NCBI RefSeq assembly: GCF_000021685.1
Contig: NC_011959.1
Span: forward strand, 1,178,001-1,242,000
Length of the DNA: 64,000 nucleotides
Direction: 5' to 3'
Source: Thermomicrobium roseum DSM 5159
GTDB lineage: Bacteria; Chloroflexota; Chloroflexia; Thermomicrobiales; Thermomicrobiaceae
Shown here: in pieces, positions 16,889 to 24,815 of the stretch
Numbering within the stretch: position 1 is the first letter of the stretch
Layout of the letters: every line of letters begins with the position of its first letter
Notes under the pieces: model-generated
The model's database searches: none
The model's input: only the letters and a program-made list of their open reading frames with translations
What the model was told of the DNA's origin: nothing
Program-made: the position numbers and the translations under genes

Positions 16889-19240
16889 ATGGCCGTCACC
16901 AAGATGTTCGGAGCAGCTGTCAAGCGGCGCGAAGATCCACGGCTCATCACTGGTCGCGGCAATTTCACGGATCACATCCGGCTCCCAGGCACGCTAGTCA
17001 TGGCGATCAAGCGAAGTCCGCACGCGCACGCGCGGATCGTCCGCATCGATACCAGCAAGGCACGGGCGATGCGAGGCGTCGTCGCCGTCTACACCGGTCA
17101 GGATCTCGTCGACAAGCTGGCCCCGGTGCCCTGCGCCTGGCTGATCCCTGCCAGCGACTTGAAGGTTCCCCCCTACCGAGCAGTCGCCGTGGACAAGGTG
17201 CGCTACGTCGGTGACGCGGTCGCCGTGGTCGTGGCGACCGATCGCTACATCGCGCAGGACGCGGTGGATGCCATCGAGGTCGAGTACGAGCCGCTGCCGG
17301 CGGTCGTCGACCAGGAGAAAGCGCTGGAGCCCGGCGCACCGCAGCTCTACGACGAGGTCCCCAACAACCTCGCCTTCCACTGGAAGCTGCATTCTGGAGA
17401 CTTCGACGCCGCATGGGATGCCGCCGAGGTGCGCATCTCGCGCCGGTTGGTCAATCACCGACTGATCCCGACGGCGATGGAACCACGCGGTGCGCTCGCG
17501 GCCTACAATCCTGGCACGGGTGAACTGACCATCTGGTGCACCAGCCAGAACCCGCACGTGCACCGGTTGCTGCTTTCCGCGGTCACTGGTCTACCGGAGA
17601 CGCACATCCGCGTCATCGCCACCGATGTCGGCGGCGGTTTCGGAAGCAAGATCCCGATGTACGCCGGCGAGATGATCGCGGCGGCGATCAGCAAGGATCT
17701 CGGGCGCCCGATCAAGTGGATCGAGACGCGACAGGAGAATTATGTCGCCACGATTCACGGCCGCGACCACATTCAATACGTCGACATCGCGGCGCGGCGG
17801 GACGGCACGATCACTGGTGTCCGCGTGCGCGCCTATGCTAGCATGGGAGCCTATCTCTCGACGGCTGCACCCGGCGTCCCGACCTGGCTGTTCGGCCTCA
17901 TGTTGCAGGGTCCCTATGCGATCCCCGTCGTGCACTGCGACGTGTACGGCGTTCTCACGAACACGACGCCGACAGACGCGTATCGGGGTGCGGGCCGACC
18001 AGAAGCGACGTATCTCTTGGAGCGGATGATCGATCTCTTGGCACGCGAACTGGGGATGGATCCAGCGGAGATCCGCCGCAAGAACTTCATTCCCAAGCAC
18101 CAGTTCCCGTACACCACGCCCACTGGATTGCAGTACGACAGCGGTGATTACGAGGCGACACTGAATCGGGCACTGGAACTGGTCGATTATCAGAACCTGC
18201 GGCGTGAGCAGGAGGAGCTGCGCAAGCAGGGACGCTACATCGGGATCGGCTTCTCCACCTATGTCGAGGTCTGTGGTCTGGCACCCTCCCAGGCTGCGGG
18301 AGCCATGGGCTTCCAGGGCGGTCTGTGGGAGAGCGCGACCGTACGGGTGCATCCCACCGGCAAGGTGACGGTCTTCACGGGCTCCAACCCGCACGGGCAG
18401 GGCGAGGAGACGACCTTCGCCCAGCTGGTCGCTGACGAACTCGGTGTGCCCTTCGAGGACGTGGAGATCGTCCACGGTGATACCGAAATGGTCCCCTTCG
18501 GCATGGGGACGTATGGAAGCCGTAGCACCGCAGTGGGCGGCGCAGCTCTCGTCCACGCGTGCCGCAAGGTCAAGGAGAAGGCACAACGGATCGCGGCCCA
18601 TCTCCTGGAAGTCTCGCCCGATGACCTGGTCTTCGAGAACGGCCGGTTCTTCGTCAAGGGGGCGCCGGATCGCGGTATGACCTTCCAGGAAGTGGCGCTG
18701 CAAGCGTATCTCGCCTGGAAGCTGCCGCGGGACATCGAACCAGGACTCGAGGCAACGCACTTCTTCGATCCGGTGAACAATACGTTCCCGTTCGGGTGCC
18801 ACATTTGCGTCGTGGAGGTCGACCCAGAAACCGGGAAAGTGCAATTCCGGCAGTACGTTGCCGTCGACGATGTCGGAAACGTGATCAACCCGATGATCGT
18901 CGACGGGCAGGTTCACGGCGGCATCACGCAGGGCCTCGCGCAGGCGGTGTACGAGTTCGCCGCTTACGACGAGAATGGCCAGCTCCTCACCGGTTCGCTC
19001 ATGGACTACGCAGTGCCCAAAGCGAGCATGCTCCCCTCCTTCACGGTCGATCGGACGGTCACGCCCACTCCGGTCAACCCGATGGGAGTCAAGGGAGCAG
19101 GCGAAACCGGTACGATCGCCTCGACGCCCGCCGTGGTCAATGCTGTGATCGATGCACTCGCGCCGTTTGGCATCGACCATATCGACATGCCGCTGACACC
19201 GGAGAGGATCTGGCGAGCGATCCGCGAACGATCGCGCTGA
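16889..19240 (+). CDS. coxL: Form II CO-dehydrogenase-like molybdopterin large subunit
   Basis: A 783-residue xanthine-oxidase-family large subunit that would carry the Mo-molybdopterin cytosine dinucleotide site. It shows the N-terminal RREDPRLITGRGNFTDDI-like region (KRREDPRLITGRGNFTDHI), TDVGGGFGSK (Mo-cofactor loop), AYRGAGRPEA at 364-373, GSRSTAVGG, and the catalytic-glutamate loop GVKGAGETG near the C-terminus. True form I CO dehydrogenases have AYxCSFR, whose Cys binds copper. This protein has AYRGAGR, so it is form II and lacks that Cys. CO oxidation is not assured, and other aldehydes, aromatics or heterocycles are possible. AAGGAGGGAGCC precedes the ATG. Confidence 0.93.
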   Translation: MAVTKMFGAAVKRREDPRLITGRGNFTDHIRLPGTLVMAIKRSPHAHARIVRIDTSKARAMRGVVAVYTGQDLVDKLAPVPCAWLIPASDLKVPPYRAVAVDKVRYVGDAVAVVVATDRYIAQDAVDAIEVEYEPLPAVVDQEKALEPGAPQLYDEVPNNLAFHWKLHSGDFDAAWDAAEVRISRRLVNHRLIPTAMEPRGALAAYNPGTGELTIWCTSQNPHVHRLLLSAVTGLPETHIRVIATDVGGGFGSKIPMYAGEMIAAAISKDLGRPIKWIETRQENYVATIHGRDHIQYVDIAARRDGTITGVRVRAYASMGAYLSTAAPGVPTWLFGLMLQGPYAIPVVHCDVYGVLTNTTPTDAYRGAGRPEATYLLERMIDLLARELGMDPAEIRRKNFIPKHQFPYTTPTGLQYDSGDYEATLNRALELVDYQNLRREQEELRKQGRYIGIGFSTYVEVCGLAPSQAAGAMGFQGGLWESATVRVHPTGKVTVFTGSNPHGQGEETTFAQLVADELGVPFEDVEIVHGDTEMVPFGMGTYGSRSTAVGGAALVHACRKVKEKAQRIAAHLLEVSPDDLVFENGRFFVKGAPDRGMTFQEVALQAYLAWKLPRDIEPGLEATHFFDPVNNTFPFGCHICVVEVDPETGKVQFRQYVAVDDVGNVINPMIVDGQVHGGITQGLAQAVYEFAAYDENGQLLTGSLMDYAVPKASMLPSFTVDRTVTPTPVNPMGVKGAGETGTIASTPAVVNAVIDALAPFGIDHIDMPLTPERIWRAIRERSR

Positions 19241-19290
19241 GGGCAGATCCGGAGGACGATACCTCTGGAGAAACGGAAGGGGAGCAGACG

Positions 19291-20157
19291 ATGTATCCGA
19301 GCACGTTCACGTATTACCGAGCGGGATCGGTGCAAGAAGCCCTCAAGCTTCTGCTCGAGAACCCGGACGCCAAGCTCCTAGCTGGGGGACACAGCTTGAT
19401 CCCGGCGATGAAGCTCCGACTCGCCTCACCGTCCGCGCTCATCGACATCTCGCGCATCAGCGAACTGGCTGGTATCCGGGACACCGGCGACCGAATCGTC
19501 ATCGGTGCCACGACCCGATACGACGATATTCAACGATCCGATCTCGTTCGCCGGGTACTGCCCATTCTCCCTGAGGCGATCGACGTGATCGGCGATCTCC
19601 AGGTACGGAACATGGGCACGATCGGCGGGTCGCTCGCTCACGCCGATCCAGCGGCTGATCTTCCAGCTGTCGTCATCGCACTCGGTGCGGAGATCAAGGC
19701 CGTCGGCCCCGATGGCGAGCGCACCATCCCTGCTGACCAGTTCTTCATCGACCTCTTCACGACTGCCCTACAGGCGAACGAGATCCTCACCGAGATCGCC
19801 TTCCCCAAGCCGCCAGCGCGCACCGGCATGTCCTACCAGAAGTTCGCCAATCCAGCATCAGGTTATGCCGTCGTCGGGGCAGCAGCGGTCGTGACACTGG
19901 CGGAGGACGGTACGGTCGCCGCGGCACGCGTCGGGGTGACCGGTGCAGGACCCTATGCAGTCCGGCGCCAGAACGTCGAGCAAGCGCTGGTCGGCAAGCA
20001 ACCCACTGCTGAGACGATCGAGGCAGCGAGCCAGTTGGCCAGCGAGGGGATGACGTTCAACAGCGATATCTTCGCCAGCGAGGAGTACCGAGCACATCTC
20101 ACGCGCGTGTTCGTCAAGCGAGCCCTGACCCGCGCTGTGGAGCGAGCACGCGGCTGA
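19291..20157 (+). CDS. coxM: Molybdo-hydroxylase FAD-binding medium subunit (CoxM type)
   Basis: A 288-residue FAD subunit that takes electrons from the [2Fe-2S] subunit and hands them to the respiratory chain. FAD motifs AGGHSLIPAM (residues 31-40) and TIGGSLAHAD (110-119) are intact, and the CO-dehydrogenase flavoprotein C-terminal domain is complete. The open frame reaches far into coxL, but GGAAGGGGAG just upstream fixes the ATG at 19291. It is the last gene before a strong hairpin, completing the G-S-L-M unit. Confidence 0.95.
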   Translation: MYPSTFTYYRAGSVQEALKLLLENPDAKLLAGGHSLIPAMKLRLASPSALIDISRISELAGIRDTGDRIVIGATTRYDDIQRSDLVRRVLPILPEAIDVIGDLQVRNMGTIGGSLAHADPAADLPAVVIALGAEIKAVGPDGERTIPADQFFIDLFTTALQANEILTEIAFPKPPARTGMSYQKFANPASGYAVVGAAAVVTLAEDGTVAAARVGVTGAGPYAVRRQNVEQALVGKQPTAETIEAASQLASEGMTFNSDIFASEEYRAHLTRVFVKRALTRAVERARG

Positions 20158-20182
20158 TCGACTACTTCCATGTGTCGCAGCA

Positions 20183-20207
20183 CGCCCGGGGTCGTTGACC
20201 CCGGGCG
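20183..20207 (+). terminator. Strong hairpin after coxM
   Basis: CGCCCGGGGTC (20183-20193) and GACCCCGGGCG (20197-20207) form a perfect 11-bp stem with a GTT loop 26 bases after the coxM stop. There is no U-tract, so it may terminate, attenuate or stabilise the upstream mRNA. Confidence 0.65.
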
Positions 20208-20213
20208 CATCGC

Positions 20214-20242
20214 TGTCCGTCGATACCGTACTTTGGTATACT
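20214..20242 (+). promoter_or_regulatory. Candidate second promoter, upstream of coxD
   Basis: TATACT at 20237-20242 is a near-perfect -10, 36 bases before the coxD GTG. With 17-base spacing the -35 would be TGTCCG (20214-20219), a poor match, so an activator may be needed. ATACC (20224-20228) and GGTAT (20235-20239) make a small inverted repeat overlapping the -10. Confidence 0.45.
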
Positions 20243-20277
20243 ACTGGACTGGCACGTCTGATGAGTCGAGGTGAACC

Positions 20278-21174
20278 GTGACGACGATCGAGTTGAATTC
20301 AGTCGAGGCCGTGCAGCGCGCACTCGCGGCCTATCGATACGTATGCGACACCAGCCTGGCGACCGCCATTTTCCTGGCCCTCAAGCTACCCAAGCCGCTC
20401 CTCTTGGAGGGCGAAGCGGGGGTCGGCAAGACGGAAGTCGCCAAAGTGCTGTCGCAGGTCTTGGATACGGAATTGATCCGCCTCCAGTGCTACGAAGGGC
20501 TGGACGTCAACCACGCGGTGTACGAGTGGAACTACCCGCGCCAGATGTTGGCCATCCGCTTGCTGGAAGACCAGCAGGTCGGATGGGACACCGCCATGCA
20601 CGAAATTTTCAGTGAGGAGTTCCTGATCGAACGACCACTCCTCAAGGCGATCCGACATCGCGGGAAAGCTCCCGTCCTTCTCATCGATGAGATCGACCGG
20701 GCTGATGAGGAATTCGAAGCGTTCTTGCTCGAATTACTTTCCGACTTCCAGATCACCATCCCGGAGATCGGAACGATCAAGGCGGAGCATCCACCGTACG
20801 TCATCATCACGTCCAACCGCACGCGGGAGCTGCACGACGCGCTCAAACGACGCTGCCTGTACCATTGGATCGACTACCCGAGCTTGGAGAAGGAGTTCGA
20901 GATCCTGCGCGTCAAGCTACCGGGGATCCCGGAGCGGCTCGCCCTCCAGGTCGCTCGCTTCATCCAGGCGCTTCGCCGGGAAGATCTCTACAAGCTACCC
21001 GGTGTTGCCGAGACGCTGGACTGGGCTGCTGCACTGCTCGCACTCAATCAGAGCCAACTCAGCGTCGAGATCGCCTCGGCGACACTCGGCGCGATTCTCA
21101 AGCACCAGGAGGATCTCCAACACATTCGCAAAAAGCGGTTGGAAGAACTGGTCACGGCAGCGACGCAAGAATGA
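20278..21174 (+). CDS. coxD: CoxD-type MoxR AAA+ ATPase
   Basis: A 298-residue AAA+ chaperone of the MoxR group. In carboxydotrophs CoxD works with CoxE to build the active-site cluster of the large subunit. Walker A GEAGVGKT is at 45-52, Walker B VLLIDEIDRADEEFEAFLLE, sensor ITSNRTRELHDALKRRC, and the family-specific HAVYEWNYPRQMLAIR is present. It starts with GTG at 20278 behind GAGTCGAGGTG. It begins a second transcription unit after the hairpin and promoter, and the CoxE-type VWA gene follows after 44 bases. Confidence 0.93.
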   Translation: MTTIELNSVEAVQRALAAYRYVCDTSLATAIFLALKLPKPLLLEGEAGVGKTEVAKVLSQVLDTELIRLQCYEGLDVNHAVYEWNYPRQMLAIRLLEDQQVGWDTAMHEIFSEEFLIERPLLKAIRHRGKAPVLLIDEIDRADEEFEAFLLELLSDFQITIPEIGTIKAEHPPYVIITSNRTRELHDALKRRCLYHWIDYPSLEKEFEILRVKLPGIPERLALQVARFIQALRREDLYKLPGVAETLDWAAALLALNQSQLSVEIASATLGAILKHQEDLQHIRKKRLEELVTAATQE

Positions 21175-21218
21175 GACCGAACCGGCCCCGCTCGGGCTTG
21201 ACCGAGGATGAGTGACCC

Positions 21219-22472
21219 ATGACGGCAACGATGAACTTCGCCCAACGCGCCCTCGCATTCGCTCGCTTGCTCCGGCGCGCTGGCGTCAAGACGACGACCG
21301 GTCAAGCGATGGACTTCGTCCGCGCGATCGAACACATCGATATCAGCCGCCGCGAGGAGTTTCGCGAAGCGGCGCGCGCTTGCTTGGTCACCCACAAGGA
21401 CGACTTGCCAGTGTTCGACCGGCTCTTCGATCTGTACTGGCGAGCCAAGCCGGAATACACCGATGGCCTGCTCCAGCAGCCTGATCCGGATGATCTCATC
21501 GAGCTCGCACCCGAGGAAGGCGAGGAAGCGGAGGAGACCGAGGGGAGCAGCATCGAGGGCGCACGGGGTCGCCGCTTGGAAGCGATCGAAGCGATCGAGG
21601 AAGCAGAGGAAGGCGAGGGGAGTGAGACAGAATCGTTGGCCGACGCCTTCAGCTACAGTCCGGCCGAGATCTTGCGCGAAAAGGACTTCGCCGATTTCAC
21701 TGAGGATGAACTCGCCCAGATCCGGCGATTCATGCAGCAGTTGACGTGGCAGATCGGTCGTCGGCGCTCGCGCCGCAAGGTGGCCTCCCCGAAAGGGCGC
21801 TTCATCGATCCGCGACGGACCATGCGACGATCGCTCCAGAGCGGCGGCGTCCCGCTCACGCTCGCTCGCCGGCAGACTAAGACCAAGCCGCGCCAACTGG
21901 TCGTCATCTGCGACGTGAGCGGCTCGATGGACCGCTACAGCCGGATTCTGCTCCAGTTCATCTACGCTGTCGAAAACGGCATGGCGAAGGTGGAAGCCTT
22001 CGTGTTCGGGACACGTCTCACGCGCGTTACACGCCTCCTCAAGCATCAGGACATCGATGAGGCGATGCGGCGTGTCGCGCGCGAGGTGCAGGACTGGTCC
22101 GGGGGAACGCGGATCGGGCAATCGCTCCAGAGCTTCAACCAGGAGTGGGCCCGCCGGGTACTCCGCAACGGGGCTGTCGTTCTCATCATCAGCGATGGCT
22201 GGGATCGTGGTGATCCGCAGCTGCTGGCGCAGGAGATGGCTCGTCTCCAACGCAGCTGCTACCGCCTCATCTGGCTCAATCCGTTGTTGGGTTCGCCTCG
22301 TTATGAACCTTTGACGCGCGGTATGCAAGCCGCACTGCCGTACATCGACGATTTCATGCCGATCCATAACTTTGCCAGCCTGGAAGCGCTGGCGAAGCAC
22401 CTCAGCCAGATCGACGACAAGCGGCCGGTGCGCCGTCAGCATGCTGTGCTGCCCGAAGCACCTGCTGCCTGA
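21219..22472 (+). CDS. coxE: CoxE-type VWA-domain protein
   Basis: A 417-residue CoxE-family protein. The N-terminal helical domain is joined by an acidic Glu/Ala-rich linker (about residues 98-145) to a von Willebrand A domain. The domain has an intact MIDAS, CDVSGSMDRYSR (Asp232, Ser234, Ser236), GGTRIGQSL and ISDGWDRGDP. It partners the MoxR ATPase CoxD in metal-site maturation of molybdo-hydroxylases. The start at 21219 is an ATG 44 bases after coxD. Confidence 0.93.
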   Translation: MTATMNFAQRALAFARLLRRAGVKTTTGQAMDFVRAIEHIDISRREEFREAARACLVTHKDDLPVFDRLFDLYWRAKPEYTDGLLQQPDPDDLIELAPEEGEEAEETEGSSIEGARGRRLEAIEAIEEAEEGEGSETESLADAFSYSPAEILREKDFADFTEDELAQIRRFMQQLTWQIGRRRSRRKVASPKGRFIDPRRTMRRSLQSGGVPLTLARRQTKTKPRQLVVICDVSGSMDRYSRILLQFIYAVENGMAKVEAFVFGTRLTRVTRLLKHQDIDEAMRRVAREVQDWSGGTRIGQSLQSFNQEWARRVLRNGAVVLIISDGWDRGDPQLLAQEMARLQRSCYRLIWLNPLLGSPRYEPLTRGMQAALPYIDDFMPIHNFASLEALAKHLSQIDDKRPVRRQHAVLPEAPAA

Positions 22473-22487
22473 AAAGGGGGAGAACCA

Positions 22488-22808
22488 ATGCGTGACATAC
22501 TGCCAGACATCGAACGTTGGATCGCCGACGGTGAAGAGATCGCGCTCGCCACGGTCGTGCGCGCCATCGGCTCGTCACCGCGTCCAGTCGGCGCCAAGAT
22601 GGCTGTCACTCGATCAGGACGCATGGCTGGCTCGGTAAGCGGCGGTTGCGTGGAAGGTGCAGTCTTCGAGGTCGCGCTCGAAGTACTCGAGACCGGTCGG
22701 CCGCGGCTCGTCCGTTACGGCATTAGCGACGAGCAGGCTTGGGACGTCGGTCTGAGCTGCGGCGGAACCATCGACGTCTTCGTAGAACCCCTGGTGAAGC
22801 AGTCATGA
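22488..22808 (+). CDS. XdhC/CoxI-domain protein, short (N-terminal-domain type)
   Basis: A 106-residue protein consisting only of the XdhC_CoxI domain: ALATVVRAIGSSPRPVGAKMAV, SGSVSGGCVEGAVFEVALEVL, and LSCGGTIDVFVEPL with the conserved Cys residues. XdhC proteins bind the molybdenum cofactor, help insert the sulfido ligand and pass the cofactor to the apo-enzyme. The GGGGGAGAACC ribosome site is good. Its stop overlaps the next start as ATGA. Splitting of XdhC into a short and a long protein is seen in other cox-like clusters. Confidence 0.88.
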   Translation: MRDILPDIERWIADGEEIALATVVRAIGSSPRPVGAKMAVTRSGRMAGSVSGGCVEGAVFEVALEVLETGRPRLVRYGISDEQAWDVGLSCGGTIDVFVEPLVKQS

Positions 22809-23593
22809 GTGCCATCGTTTTCACAGCGCTGCGTGAAGCACTGAAAAACGAAGAAGCGGTCGTCAGCGCAACGCTCGTCTCCGGCGAGCCGTTGGGAGCG
22901 AAGTTGCTCGTGTTCGAGGACGGTCGAACCATCGGCTCGCTCGGTTCGAGCGAACTCGACGCGATCGTAAACGAGGATGCGCGATCGCTCTTCGAATCCG
23001 GCGAGCCGACCATCCGCACGTACCGCACTCGCGAGGGTCAAGAGATCGAGGTCTTCCTGGAGCCGCATTTGCCCCCGCGCCACTTGGTCGTCATCGGCGC
23101 TGTCCACATCGCTGTGCCGCTCGTCGCGATGGCCAAAGAACTCGGGTACCGCACCACAGTGATCGACGCCCGCGAGTTCTTCGCTACCCGGGAACGCTTC
23201 CCTCACGCTGACCAGCTCATCGTCGCTTGGCCGGATGAAGCGCTGCTCGGCCTGAAGATCACACCGCAGACCGATATCGTCATTCTGGCGCACGATGAGA
23301 AGTTCGAGGATCCAGCCTTGCACGTCGCCCTGAGGTCGAGAGCTGGTTATATCGGCGCGATCGGCAGTCGGAAGACGAGCCAGCAGCGATTGGAACGGCT
23401 TCGTCGTGCGGGGTTCAGCGAGGAGCAGCTCGCTCGGATCCATGCGCCTATCGGTATCGATATCGGAGCCAAGACACCCGGCGAGATTGCCGTGAGCATT
23501 CTGGCCGAGATCATCGCCGTCCGCCGGGGGCGAATCGGGCAACCGCTCCGACCGGCCAAATCCGCCGCTCCGGTCGCGCGCGAAGGCGCCTAA
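22805..23593 (+). CDS. XdhC-family cofactor-maturation protein (CoxF-like)
   Basis: A 262-residue XdhC-family protein. Its first 90 residues resemble a degenerate XdhC_CoxI domain (AVVSATLVSGEPLGAKLLV) without the Cys pair. The rest is the XdhC Rossmann domain: RHLVVIGAVHIAVPLVAMAKELGY, VIDAREFFATRERFPHAD, YIGAIGSRKT and IGIDIGAKTPGEIAVSILAEI. The dinucleotide loop reads GAVHIA rather than the usual GAGHVA. The ATG is embedded in the previous gene's stop, so the two XdhC halves are coupled and probably made in equal amounts. Confidence 0.88.
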   Translation: MSAIVFTALREALKNEEAVVSATLVSGEPLGAKLLVFEDGRTIGSLGSSELDAIVNEDARSLFESGEPTIRTYRTREGQEIEVFLEPHLPPRHLVVIGAVHIAVPLVAMAKELGYRTTVIDAREFFATRERFPHADQLIVAWPDEALLGLKITPQTDIVILAHDEKFEDPALHVALRSRAGYIGAIGSRKTSQQRLERLRRAGFSEEQLARIHAPIGIDIGAKTPGEIAVSILAEIIAVRRGRIGQPLRPAKSAAPVAREGA

Positions 23594-23605
23594 CGCACAG
23601 CACGG

Positions 23606-24223
23606 ATGGTTCCCATGCAACGGATCGCCGCCCTGGTTCTCGCCGGCGGCCTCTCGCGACGGTTGGGCTATCCGAAGCAGCTCGTCGAACTCTGCGGCAA
23701 GCCAGCACTGCAGTGGGTGCTCGACGCAGTCCAGCGCACCAGCTTGGAACCGCGTGTTCTCGTGCTCAACCCCGACGTTGCTCGATCTCGCGCATTGGAG
23801 ACAGAAGGTTTCATCGTCGTGGTGAATGAACGAGCAGGCGAAGGACAGAGCACCTCGATCCGAGCCGGGCTCGCTGTCTTACCCGACGACGTCGATGCAG
23901 TTGTGTTCTTCCTGGGTGACCAACCGTTCGTCAATCCAGCAGTCGCCGCACTGCTCGTCGATCGGTTCCGCGCAACCCGAGCAGCGATCGTGCGACCGCG
24001 CTATGCTGATGGACCGGGACACCCGATCTTGATCGCCCGCCGGTTATTCCCTGAACTCTTGGCGCTGGAGGGCGATACCGGTGCACGTCCAGTGCTCGCC
24101 CGGCACCGCGATGAGATCGTTACCTGTGACGTACCAGAGCGCTCCATTCCACTCGACCTCGATACCCCCGAAGACATCGAACGAGCGCGACAGCTCTGCC
24201 GTGAGCAGTGCCACGAGCCATGA
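23606..24223 (+). CDS. MocA-like molybdenum cofactor nucleotidyltransferase
   Basis: A 205-residue NTP-transferase of the MobA/MocA family. MocA-type enzymes convert molybdopterin to the cytosine dinucleotide form needed by CO-dehydrogenase-type enzymes. It shows ALVLAGGLSRRLGYPKQL (nucleotide loop and Lys), VFFLGDQPFVNPAVAALL, and YADGPGHPILIARRLFPELLAL, which is characteristic of MocA. ATG 23606 or the in-frame ATG at 23615. Neither has a strong ribosome site. Its place between xdhC and the second large subunit supports the role. Its 3' end overlaps the Nudix gene. Confidence 0.85.
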   Translation: MVPMQRIAALVLAGGLSRRLGYPKQLVELCGKPALQWVLDAVQRTSLEPRVLVLNPDVARSRALETEGFIVVVNERAGEGQSTSIRAGLAVLPDDVDAVVFFLGDQPFVNPAVAALLVDRFRATRAAIVRPRYADGPGHPILIARRLFPELLALEGDTGARPVLARHRDEIVTCDVPERSIPLDLDTPEDIERARQLCREQCHEP

Positions 24224-24729
24224 GCGTCAATTTTGCCGACGACATTCGTTATTGCCCGTATTGTCGTCATGAACTCGAAAGCCGGATGGTGGCTGGCCGA
24301 CTCCGCCCCTATTGCCCGGCATGCGATCGGCCTTTCTTCGCTGACCCCAAGCTCGCGGTAGCCGTGATCGTTTGGCATGGCGATCGGATCGTGCTCCAAA
24401 AGCGCGCGATCGAACCGGGTCTCGGTCTCTGGAGCTTTCCTTCCGGATTCGTCGAGCGCGGCGAGCCGGTCGAGGAGGCAGCCCGGCGCGAGGTGTTGGA
24501 GGAAACGGGTTTACACATCGAAGTCGGTCAACTCGTCGGACTTTACTCACGGCAGGGCCAGCCGGTCGTTCTCGCTGTGTACGAAGGACGCGTCGTCAGC
24601 GGTGAACTCAGGTCCAGCGAGGAAAGCACCGCAGTCGAGTGGTTCCCGCTCGACGCATTGCCCCCGCTTGCCTTTCCGCACGATGCGGAAATCTTGCGCG
24701 ATTGGCTGCGGCAGCGCTCGCTGTCCTGA
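24220..24729 (+). CDS. Nudix hydrolase with N-terminal zinc ribbon
   Basis: A 169-residue protein. Residues 12-35 form a zinc ribbon (CPYC and CPAC), and a Nudix domain follows with the full box GFVERGEPVEEAARREVLEE plus TGL (residues 76-98). This layout resembles NADH pyrophosphatase-like and related housekeeping Nudix enzymes, but the substrate cannot be named. It starts in an ATGA overlap with the MocA-like gene, so it belongs to the same transcript. A role in clearing nucleotide by-products of cofactor synthesis is only a guess. Confidence 0.88.
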   Translation: MSVNFADDIRYCPYCRHELESRMVAGRLRPYCPACDRPFFADPKLAVAVIVWHGDRIVLQKRAIEPGLGLWSFPSGFVERGEPVEEAARREVLEETGLHIEVGQLVGLYSRQGQPVVLAVYEGRVVSGELRSSEESTAVEWFPLDALPPLAFPHDAEILRDWLRQRSLS

Positions 24730-24815
24730 CTTCTTTCTCGTATCCCGAACGACACTCTTTCCCTTTCGTCCGTGCATGCCGAGAATCGAGCTCGGCGATT
24801 CGAGAGGGGGACAAC

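Noticed and set aside
17591..19180. 529-codon minus-strand frame within coxL
   Set aside because: High GC produces long antisense frames. The composition is Asp/Arg/His-rich with no family match, and coxL on the other strand is certain.
18796..19290. N-terminal extension of coxM reaching back into coxL
   Set aside because: The extra residues are an out-of-frame reading of coxL. The FAD-subunit homology and ribosome site start at 19291.
21048..22442. 464-codon minus-strand frame opposite coxE
   Set aside because: Antisense shadow of the VWA-domain gene. No start signal or recognisable domain.
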